DNA of 17,389 nt, from NCBI GenBank assembly GCA_001771975.1, contig MERE01000199.1, positions 1 through 17,389 on the forward strand, written 5' to 3'. The position numbers and the translations under genes were made by a program. This document shows positions 1-5,569 of the stretch, one piece after another. The notes under the pieces are model-generated. The model was not told where the DNA came from and ran no database searches. It was given only the letters and a program-made list of their open reading frames with translations. This DNA comes from Betaproteobacteria bacterium RIFCSPLOWO2_02_FULL_68_150. Its GTDB lineage: Bacteria; Pseudomonadota; Gammaproteobacteria; Burkholderiales; SG8-39. The first letter of the stretch is position 1. The number at the start of each line of letters is the position of its first letter.

Positions 1-1
1 G

Positions 2-808
2 CAGTCGATGGGCGTCACCGAGCCCTCGGCCGGCACCGACACCACGCGCATCAAGACCAGCGCCGTGCGCAAGGGCGACCGCTACGTCGTCAACGGCCAG
101 AAGGTGTGGACTTCGCGCCTGGAACACTCCGAGCTGATGATCCTGCTGGCGCGCACCACGCCGCTCGGGGAGGTGGCGAAGAAGGCCGACGGCATGTCGA
201 TCTTCCTGGTCGACAAGCGCGAGGCACTCGGCAAGGGCCTGGCCATGCGTCCGATCCGCAACATGGTGAGCCACGACACGCACGAGCTGTTCTTCGACAA
301 CCTCGAAATTCCGGCGCGGAACCTGATCGGCGAGGAAGGCAGGGGCTTTCGCTACCTCCTCGACGGGCTCAACGCCGAGCGCATCCTGATCGCCGCCGAA
401 TGCATCGGCGACGGCCACTGGTTCGTCGATCGCGCGACGCAATACGCCAAGGACCGCGTCGTGTTCGATCGGCCGATCGGGCAGAACCAGGGCGTGCAGT
501 TCCCGATCGCGGAAGCCTACATGGAGGTCGAGGCCGCGAACCTGATGCGCTGGCAGGCCGCCGCGCTGTACGACGCGAACAAGCCCTGCGGCGCCGAGGC
601 CAACATGGCCAAGCACCTCGCGGCGAAGGCCTCGTGGGAGGCGGCCAACGTCTGCCTGCAGACCCATGGCGGCTTCGGTTTCGCCGCCGAGTACGACGTC
701 GAGCGCAAATTCCGCGAGACCCGGCTGTATCTGGTGGCGCCGATCTCGACCAACCTGATTCTGTCCTACATCGCCGAGCACGTGCTCGGCCTGCCGCGCT
801 CGTTCTAG
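2..808 (+). CDS. Acyl-CoA dehydrogenase family protein (C-terminal part; 5' end outside window)
   Basis: This is the last 268 codons of an FAD-dependent acyl-CoA dehydrogenase, which introduces an alpha,beta double bond into an acyl-CoA and passes electrons to ETF. The frame is open from the window edge, so the ATG at 8 is an internal Met and not the start. Near the beginning is the flavin/substrate motif TEPSAGTDT. It is followed by the middle beta-domain and the C-terminal helical domain (YAKDRVVFDRPIGQNQGVQF, then THGGFGFAAEYDVERKFRE). The protein ends APISTNLILSYIAEHVLGLPRSF. Where many family members have the YEGT motif with the catalytic Glu, this protein reads VAPIS, so the usual base is not at that position. 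It converges on the enoyl-CoA hydratase-like gene, 42 bases away. Substrate cannot be told from sequence; the adjacent acyl-CoA synthetase suggests a short or medium acyl chain, by inference. Confidence 0.93.
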   Translation, partial: QSMGVTEPSAGTDTTRIKTSAVRKGDRYVVNGQKVWTSRLEHSELMILLARTTPLGEVAKKADGMSIFLVDKREALGKGLAMRPIRNMVSHDTHELFFDNLEIPARNLIGEEGRGFRYLLDGLNAERILIAAECIGDGHWFVDRATQYAKDRVVFDRPIGQNQGVQFPIAEAYMEVEAANLMRWQAAALYDANKPCGAEANMAKHLAAKASWEAANVCLQTHGGFGFAAEYDVERKFRETRLYLVAPISTNLILSYIAEHVLGLPRSF

Positions 809-850
809 AACTTTTTTCTCAGGCCGTGCGTTCGGGAATGAGCTCCTCGC

Positions 851-1648
851 TCACGCTGCGGGCCAGTCGGGCTTACGCTTCTCGATGAAGGCATCCATGC
901 CCTCGCGGCCCTCGTCGCTCGCCGCATTGCATGAGATCACGTCGCCCGCCAGGGCGTAGGCCGATTCGAGCCCCATCTCGAGCTGCCGGTAGAAGGCGCG
1001 CTTTCCGGAGGCGACCGCGCCCCGCGGTTTGGCCGCGACGGTCGCGGCGAGTCTGTCCACCTCGGCATCCAGCTGCGCCGGCGGCACGACGCGGTTGACC
1101 AGGCCGTAGCTCCGTGCGGTCTGTGCGTCGATGAACTCCCCGGTCAGCAGCATTTCCATCGCCTGCTTGCGCCCGATGTTGCGCGCGAGTGCCACGGCCG
1201 GCGTCGAGCAGAACAGCCCGAAATTGACGCCGCTGACCGCGAACTTCGCGCCCTCGGCCGCGACGGCGAGGTCGCATTGGGCCACCAGCTGGCAACCCGC
1301 GGCGGTCGCTGCAGCGTGCACCCGGGCAATCACTGGCTGCGGCAGCGAGACGATCGAAATCATTACCTTGCTGCACTTGCGGAACAGTCCCTCGATTCTC
1401 TCCTGCGTGCCCAGCGCGCGGATCTCCTTCAGGTCGTGGCCTGCGCAAAAGCCCCGACCGCGCGCCGCGATCACCACCACGCGCACGCTCGTGTCGGTGG
1501 CGATCGCCTCGAGCGTTGCCTGCAGCCGATCGAGCAGCTCGCCGGAGAGCGCGTTGAACTGGTCGGGGCGATTCAGCGTGAGCGTGCAAACGCCGTCGCG
1601 GTCCTCGCGCAACAGGATCGGCGACTCAGCCTGCGGCACGGCGCTCAT
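851..1648 (-). CDS. Enoyl-CoA hydratase/isomerase family protein, ECHDC3-like
   Basis: This 265-residue crotonase-fold protein has the expected family length. The oxyanion-hole segments are clear: GFCAGHDLKE (about residues 66-75) and AAGCQLVAQCD (about 116-126). The stretch VNFGLFCSTPAVALAR and the ending FIEKRKPDWPAA closely resemble the ECHDC3 subgroup rather than classical hydratases. Both glutamates that activate water in crotonase (E144 and E164 in the rat enzyme) are replaced, by Gln120 and about Gly140. Hydration of an enoyl-CoA by the usual mechanism is therefore doubtful, and isomerase, thioesterase-like or non-catalytic roles are possible. It lies 6 bases after the stop of the acyl-CoA synthetase on the same strand, so the two are almost certainly cotranscribed. 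No clear Shine-Dalgarno precedes the ATG, which fits translational coupling. Confidence 0.92.
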   Translation of the reverse strand: MSAVPQAESPILLREDRDGVCTLTLNRPDQFNALSGELLDRLQATLEAIATDTSVRVVVIAARGRGFCAGHDLKEIRALGTQERIEGLFRKCSKVMISIVSLPQPVIARVHAAATAAGCQLVAQCDLAVAAEGAKFAVSGVNFGLFCSTPAVALARNIGRKQAMEMLLTGEFIDAQTARSYGLVNRVVPPAQLDAEVDRLAATVAAKPRGAVASGKRAFYRQLEMGLESAYALAGDVISCNAASDEGREGMDAFIEKRKPDWPAA

Positions 1649-1654
1649 GGCGGT

Positions 1655-3304
1655 CTAGGTGTCGATCGCCGCGGCCGACTTGGCCTTTTCGCGCAGCAGG
1701 AATTTCTGGATCTTGCCGGTCGAGGTCTTCGGCAGCTCGCCGAACACCACCGCGCGCGGCGTCTTGAATCTGGCCAGGCTGGCGCGGCAGTGCTCGATGA
1801 TTTCGGCCGGCGTCGCCGAAGTCCCCGCCTTCAGCTCGACGAACGCGCACGGCGTCTCGCCCCACTTCGCATCCGGCATCGCCACCACGGCCGCGGCCAT
1901 CACCGCCGGATGGCGGTAGAGGACGTCCTCGACCTCGATCGAGGAAATGTTCTCGCCGCCGGAAATGATGATGTCCTTGGAGCGGTCCTTGATCTTGACA
2001 TAGCCATCCGGCTGCATCACGGCAAGGTCGCCGGAATGGAACCAGCCACCGCGGAACGCCTCCTCGGTGGCCTTGGGGTTCTTCAGGTAGCCCTTCATGG
2101 TGATATTGCCGCGAAACATGATTTCGCCCATGGTCTCGCCGTCGGCGGGTACCGGCACCATGGTCGTCGAGTCCATCACCGTGAGCCCCTCCTCGACGTG
2201 GTAGCGCACACCCTGGCGCCCATTCAGCTGCACTCGCTCCGCCAGCGGCAGGCGGTCCCATTCGGGCTGCTTGGCGCACACCGTGGCCGGCCCGTAGGTT
2301 TCGGTCAGTCCATAGACGTGCGTCAGCGAGAAACCCATCCGTTCCATGCCCTCGATGATCGCCGCCGGCGGCGCTGCGCCCGCCACCAGGCAGTTCACCG
2401 TCCAGTCGATCCCGTGCCGCAATGCGGCGGGCGCGTTGATCAGCGTCTGGTGCACGATCGGCGCGCCGCAGTAATGCGTTACGCGGTGCTCGCGAATCAA
2501 GCCGAAAATCACGCCCGCATCGACCTTGCGCAGGCAGACATTGGTGCCTGCATTGGCGGCCATGGTCCAGGGAAAGCACCAGCCGTTGCAATGGAACATG
2601 GGCAGCGTCCACAGGTACACCGAGTGCTGCGGCATGCCCCAGCACAGGATGTTGCCGACGCCGTTGAGGTAGGCGCCGCGGTGATGGTAGACGACGCCCT
2701 TGGGGTTTCCGGTGGTGCCCGAGGTGTAGTTCAGCGCAATCGCGTGCCACTCGTCCGCCGGCCACGGCCAGTCCCACTCCGGGTTTCCTTCCGCGAGCAG
2801 CGCCTCATAGTCCTTCTCGCCGAGCCGCTCGCCCGATCCGGCGTACGCCGGATCGTCGACGTCGATCACCGCCGGCCGGCCCTTGGTCAGCGTCAAGGCC
2901 TTGCCGATGGTGGGCGCGAACTCCCGGTCGGTGATCAGCACCCTGGCCTCGCCATGGTCGAGCATGAACGCGATCGCCTCGGCATCCAGCCGCGTGTTGA
3001 GCGTGTTGAGCACGGACCCGCACATGGGCACGCCGAAAGCGCACTCGTACATTTCGGGCGTGTTGGCGAGCATGGCCGCAACCGTGTCGCCCGGCCCGAG
3101 GCCGCGCTGCGCCAGCGCCGACGCGAGACGCCGGCAACGCGCGTAGGTTTCCCGCCACGTGTAGCGCCTCGCGCCGTGCACCACGGACACGCGCTCCGGG
3201 TAGGCGTACGCCGTTCGCTCGAGAAACGACAGCGGCGTCAGAGGCGCGTAGTTGGCCGGGTTCTTGTCGAGGTCCTGCTGGTAGGGATTCGCCGCGGCAC
3301 GCAT
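1655..3304 (-). CDS. AMP-forming acyl-CoA synthetase (short/medium-chain, AAE-like)
   Basis: This 549-residue member of the ANL superfamily activates a carboxylic acid with ATP to an acyl-adenylate and then to acyl-CoA, probably in the cytoplasm. Visible motifs in order are the P-loop-like TSGTTGNPKG (about 194-203), PMFHCNGWCFPW, the A5-type motif VYGLTETYGP, the GDLAV...GYVKIKDRSKD hinge region, IISGGENISSIEVE, and the C-terminal PKTSTGKIQK. Lys531 in that last motif is the adenylation lysine. The MFHCNGWCFPW/THYCGAP pattern is like plant AAE-type and bacterial short/medium-chain synthetases rather than long-chain FadD. The ATG at 3304 gives the normal N-terminus. It is the first gene of a pair with the downstream crotonase, and follows dnaQ by 40 bases on the same strand. 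Exact substrate is unknown. Confidence 0.93.
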   Translation of the reverse strand: MRAAANPYQQDLDKNPANYAPLTPLSFLERTAYAYPERVSVVHGARRYTWRETYARCRRLASALAQRGLGPGDTVAAMLANTPEMYECAFGVPMCGSVLNTLNTRLDAEAIAFMLDHGEARVLITDREFAPTIGKALTLTKGRPAVIDVDDPAYAGSGERLGEKDYEALLAEGNPEWDWPWPADEWHAIALNYTSGTTGNPKGVVYHHRGAYLNGVGNILCWGMPQHSVYLWTLPMFHCNGWCFPWTMAANAGTNVCLRKVDAGVIFGLIREHRVTHYCGAPIVHQTLINAPAALRHGIDWTVNCLVAGAAPPAAIIEGMERMGFSLTHVYGLTETYGPATVCAKQPEWDRLPLAERVQLNGRQGVRYHVEEGLTVMDSTTMVPVPADGETMGEIMFRGNITMKGYLKNPKATEEAFRGGWFHSGDLAVMQPDGYVKIKDRSKDIIISGGENISSIEVEDVLYRHPAVMAAAVVAMPDAKWGETPCAFVELKAGTSATPAEIIEHCRASLARFKTPRAVVFGELPKTSTGKIQKFLLREKAKSAAAIDT

Positions 3305-3313
3305 CGCGGACGA

Positions 3314-3319
3314 AGTATA
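3314..3319 (-). promoter_or_regulatory. Candidate -10 element for the acyl-CoA synthetase gene
   Basis: Read on the minus strand, TATACT lies 9 bases before the ATG at 3304. Transcription would begin almost at the start codon, giving a near-leaderless message, and no Shine-Dalgarno is visible. A -35 match is poor (TTAC about 18 bases upstream). It may instead be a chance match in an intergenic stretch of only 40 bases. Confidence 0.3.
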
Positions 3320-3344
3320 TCGCCCCGGCCGCTGCCCGTAAGCC

Positions 3345-4055
3345 TCAGGCGCGGGAAACCGGCCGCCGCCAGACGCTGCCGCCCTTCGCCGCCTGCTCGA
3401 TGCCGTCGAGCACCGCCTCGTGCGCTGCCATCTCCTCGGCGCTCGCTCGCACGACGTGGAGTCTCGCCAGATCGACGCTGGCCGCGGCGACGGCGGTGGC
3501 TGCGGGAGTCTCGAGTTCCATCACCAGGCTCTCCTGGCCGCGCGTCATGGCGAGATACACCTCGGCCAGCAGGTGTGCGTCGAGCAGCGCGCCGTGCAGC
3601 GTGCGGTGCGCGTTGTTCACCAGATAGCGCTCGCAGAGCGCGTCGAGCGAGTTGCGCCTGCCGGGATGCAGCTCCCTCGCCAGAGCGAGCGTGTCGACGA
3701 CCCCCGCAACATGATCGAGCGTCTTGCCCAGCCCGGCGCGGGCCAGCTCCTGGTCGAGAAATTCGAGATCGAACTCGGCGTTATGGATCACCAGTTCGGC
3801 GCCGCGCACGTAGTCGACGAATTCGCGCGCAACTTCCGCGAAGCGCGGCTTGTCGGCGAGAAACTCACGCGTCAGGCCGTGAATCTTGGCCGCACCGTCC
3901 TCCACGTCGCGCTCCGGATCGAGGTAGCGGTGAAACCGCTGCTCGGTGACGCCCCGGGCAAGGATCTCGACGCAGCCGATCTCGATGATGCGATCGCCGA
4001 GGCGCGCATTGAGCCCGGTGGTTTCGGTATCCAGAACAATCTGCCGGGCCGCCAT
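3345..4055 (-). CDS. dnaQ: DNA polymerase III subunit epsilon (3'-5' proofreading exonuclease)
   Basis: This 236-residue protein is the proofreading subunit of the replicative polymerase (E. coli DnaQ has 243). All DEDDh exonuclease motifs are present: ExoI LDTETTGLN with Asp9 and Glu11, ExoII HNAEFDLEFLDQEL with Asp96, and ExoIII HGALLDAHLLAEVY with His154 and Asp159. The C-terminal part beyond about residue 175 is variable and Ala/Glu-rich, where the family binds the alpha subunit. It is the third gene of a minus-strand run: the rnhA stop is 33 bases upstream and the acyl-CoA synthetase starts 40 bases downstream. In E. coli dnaQ is next to rnhA but divergent from it; here both point the same way, so they can share a transcript. 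Confidence 0.97.
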   Translation of the reverse strand: MAARQIVLDTETTGLNARLGDRIIEIGCVEILARGVTEQRFHRYLDPERDVEDGAAKIHGLTREFLADKPRFAEVAREFVDYVRGAELVIHNAEFDLEFLDQELARAGLGKTLDHVAGVVDTLALARELHPGRRNSLDALCERYLVNNAHRTLHGALLDAHLLAEVYLAMTRGQESLVMELETPAATAVAAASVDLARLHVVRASAEEMAAHEAVLDGIEQAAKGGSVWRRPVSRA

Positions 4056-4088
4056 GGGGCTACGGGGCCGCCGTCGAGCGCGGCGGCT

Positions 4089-4538
4089 TCATCGACGCGC
4101 CTTCATTGCGTCGATGGCGCGGTTGGCGAGCGCATCGGCGCGCTCGTTCTCGGCATGGCCGGCATGGCCACGCACCCAGTGCCACTCGATGTCATGCCCC
4201 TGCGCGAGCGCGTCGAGCTGGTGCCACAAGTCTGCATTCTTGACCGGCTGCTTCGCCGCGGTGCGCCAGCCGCGCCGCTTCCAGTCCCGGATCCATTCGG
4301 AGATCCCCTTCTGCACGTACTGTGAATCGGTGTAAACGCGCACCGCACAGCGGCGCCGCAGCGCCTCCAGGGCGCGGATCACCGCGACCAGCTCCATGCG
4401 GTTGTTGGTGGTCGCCGGCTCGCTGCCGAAGAGTTCGCGCTCGCGCCCGCGCGCGCGCAGCAGCACGCCCCAGCCGCCTGGACCCGGGTTGCCGCGACAC
4501 GCGCCATCGGCATAGATCTCCACCACGTTCCTAGTCAT
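4089..4538 (-). CDS. rnhA: Ribonuclease HI
   Basis: This 149-residue enzyme cleaves the RNA strand of RNA-DNA hybrids. The metal-binding tetrad is complete: Asp11 in YADGACRGNPGPGGWG, Glu49 in NNRMELVA, Asp71 in YTDSQYV and Asp135 in NERADALAN. The catalytic-loop histidine is His125 in VRGHAGHAENERADAL. Each is one residue offset from the E. coli numbering, so the protein is full length. The frame is open 20 codons further upstream, but the start MTRNVVEIYADG at 4538 gives the normal N-terminus. It overlaps the end of the methyltransferase gene by 8 bases, which points to translational coupling. The basic handle region (IRDWKRRGWRT) that binds the hybrid is present. Confidence 0.97.
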   Translation of the reverse strand: MTRNVVEIYADGACRGNPGPGGWGVLLRARGRERELFGSEPATTNNRMELVAVIRALEALRRRCAVRVYTDSQYVQKGISEWIRDWKRRGWRTAAKQPVKNADLWHQLDALAQGHDIEWHWVRGHAGHAENERADALANRAIDAMKARR

Positions 4539-5307
4539 GGCGATGCTTCGCCGAGCCGTTGCGCTGCGGCATCGCGGCGAGCGCGCGGCGCCGGGCACGT
4601 TCCCTGCGCCACGCCGGCGTCACCAGGCGCATGCCGTGCACGCGCTTCACGGCGCGCACCACGTAGACGCCGCCGAGATGCGGCCACCAGCGCGCCCCCG
4701 CCTGCTCCACTACGGCACAGCGCGCCAGCCACTCCGCGGCAACGAATGGCGGGGCGTAACAACCGAACCTGCCGCCGTTCAGCTCGAAGCCGAGCAGCCG
4801 CAGCCAGTCGCGCAACCTGAGCAGCCCCACGAACCGGGCGTCCCACGGTGCGCCCGCCGCATGCGCTGCGAACATCTGCCGCAGGCGCCACAGCGAAAGC
4901 GTGTTGAAACCGGAAATTACCAGCTGCCCTTCGGGCCGCAGCACGCGCTCGGCCTCGCGCAGCACCTGATCGGGATGATTGTGGAACTCCAGCACGTGCG
5001 GCAACGCCAGCAGATCGATGCTCTGGCCGGCAAGCGGCAACTGCAACGCATCGGCGGTCACGGCGGCTCCCGGCTCGAGCGCGAGCACGAACCGGTACGG
5101 GATCCGGTTCTGGCGCAGAAAGTCGATTCCCGGCAGCCCCGCCTGCGCGGCGCGAAAGCCGAACACGTCTTCGGTGGCCAGGTCGAACTGCGACCGTTCC
5201 CACGCCAGCACGTACTGTCCCTGGGCGGTCCCGAACCATTGCGCGAGCGTGCGCCGCGCGCCGTTATACTTCGGCACGCTGTCCGAGACGAAGGATTGGC
5301 GGTCCAT
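4531..5307 (-). CDS. YafS-like SAM-dependent methyltransferase family protein
   Basis: This protein of about 258 residues has a methyltransferase-11-like core. Recognisable segments are ADALQLPLAGQSIDLLALPHVLEFHNHPDQVLREAERVL (about 85-123), LRPEGQLVISGFNTLSLWRLR and a C-terminal strand region GGVYVVRAVKR. It ends in a very basic tail (WRRERARRRALAAMPQR). The glycine-rich SAM motif I (xGxGxG) expected before the ADALQLP segment is not visible. That degeneracy is shared with E. coli YafS, which sits in the same place between rnhA and gloB. The target is unknown. Start choice is uncertain: the ATG at 5307 gives 258 residues, while a GTG at 5277 gives 248 and also leaves the conserved AQWFGTAQGQYVLAWE start intact. 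Neither has a good Shine-Dalgarno. The ATG would overlap, head to head, the start of the gloB remnant on the other strand. Confidence 0.85.
   Translation of the reverse strand: MDRQSFVSDSVPKYNGARRTLAQWFGTAQGQYVLAWERSQFDLATEDVFGFRAAQAGLPGIDFLRQNRIPYRFVLALEPGAAVTADALQLPLAGQSIDLLALPHVLEFHNHPDQVLREAERVLRPEGQLVISGFNTLSLWRLRQMFAAHAAGAPWDARFVGLLRLRDWLRLLGFELNGGRFGCYAPPFVAAEWLARCAVVEQAGARWWPHLGGVYVVRAVKRVHGMRLVTPAWRRERARRRALAAMPQRNGSAKHRHD
5265..5270 (+). promoter_or_regulatory. Candidate -10 of the former gloB promoter (now gloB remnant-mltD)
   Basis: TATACT on the + strand would place transcription start near 5277, about 29 bases before the remnant ATG at 5306. The -35 is weak: TTGCGC at 5239-5244 is 20 bases away, longer than ideal. 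The same AT-rich island reads TATAAC on the minus strand, so it could serve either direction. It is the only such AT-rich hexamer near the remnant start. Confidence 0.4.
5291..5295 (+). promoter_or_regulatory. Ribosome-binding site of the gloB remnant
   Basis: AAGGA lies 10 bases before the ATG at 5306, an acceptable if slightly long spacing. Its retention suggests that the remnant frame is still translated. Confidence 0.4.
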
Positions 5308-5569
5308 GCTGAAAATCGATCCCGTAACCGTCTTTCAGGACAACGACCCCCGGATCGTGCGCGCGCGCGCGCAAGTACCGGTGTCAGACCCGGGAGCGGA
5401 CCCTGTTGCCTGCGTCGCGGTCACCGTGGCAAGAGGCGATCGCGTGACCCTTCCGGAGCTCGACGCGTCCGTCAGCGTGCTCGACGCTTCGGACCACGCT
5501 CGGGCAACCATTGCGCATTATCGCCCAGGCACCCGGTTCTGTGGCGAAACGCTCACGTGCGCACGCTAG
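5306..5569 (+). pseudogene. gloB: Glyoxalase II (hydroxyacylglutathione hydrolase) remnant with internal deletion
   Basis: This 87-codon frame aligns in two pieces to glyoxalase II, which normally has about 250 residues. Residues 1-13 (MLKIDPVTVFQDN) match the N-terminal strand (E. coli MNLNSIPAFDDN). From about residue 23, VPVSDP...GDRVTLPELDASVSVLD, then IAHYRPGTRFCGETL, matches the region normally reading FSVIATPGHTLGHICYF...LFCGDTLFS. About 60 residues between the pieces are gone, including the zinc motif THxHxDH, and everything after FCGDTL is missing. Remaining ligand positions are altered: the GHTxGH region reads DHARAT, and the Asp of FCGDTL is Glu. The position between a YafS-like gene and mltD is exactly where gloB lies in E. 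coli. Third positions are about 72% G/C (63 of 87 by hand), looser than its neighbours. It cannot be a working glyoxalase II. It still has a -10, a ribosome-binding site and an in-frame stop overlapping the mltD start, so it may act as a leader frame. Confidence 0.8.
5357..5373. repeat. Alternating purine-pyrimidine (GC) tract at the gloB deletion junction
   Basis: Seventeen consecutive bases alternate purine and pyrimidine, mostly GC dinucleotides. The tract lies between the two gloB-like blocks of the remnant (encoding VRARAQ). Such tracts are prone to Z-DNA formation and slippage, so this is a plausible site for the deletion. Similar but shorter GC runs occur elsewhere in this GC-rich window. 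Confidence 0.6.

Noticed and set aside
802..817. Palindrome GTTCTAGAAC followed by six T at the end of the acyl-CoA dehydrogenase gene, as a terminator
   Set aside because: With a realistic loop only 3 bp can pair, too weak for an intrinsic terminator. The T run alone is not enough.
2..3304. A DmdB-DmdC-DmdD-like methylthio-acid pathway (ligase, dehydrogenase, crotonase together)
   Set aside because: The three enzyme classes are right, but the crotonase resembles ECHDC3 and lacks both catalytic glutamates, and the dehydrogenase is on the opposite strand. Sequence alone does not support this specific pathway.
1277..3949. An 890-codon open frame on the + strand, antisense to the acyl-CoA synthetase and dnaQ
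   Set aside because: Its translation is Arg/His/Ala-rich low-complexity sequence with no motif. It mirrors the G/C third-position bias of two well-identified genes on the other strand.
4537..5556. A long upstream extension of the mltD frame across the methyltransferase region
   Set aside because: The extension is antisense to the methyltransferase gene and would hide the lipoprotein signal that begins at 5557. No protein-like content is visible.
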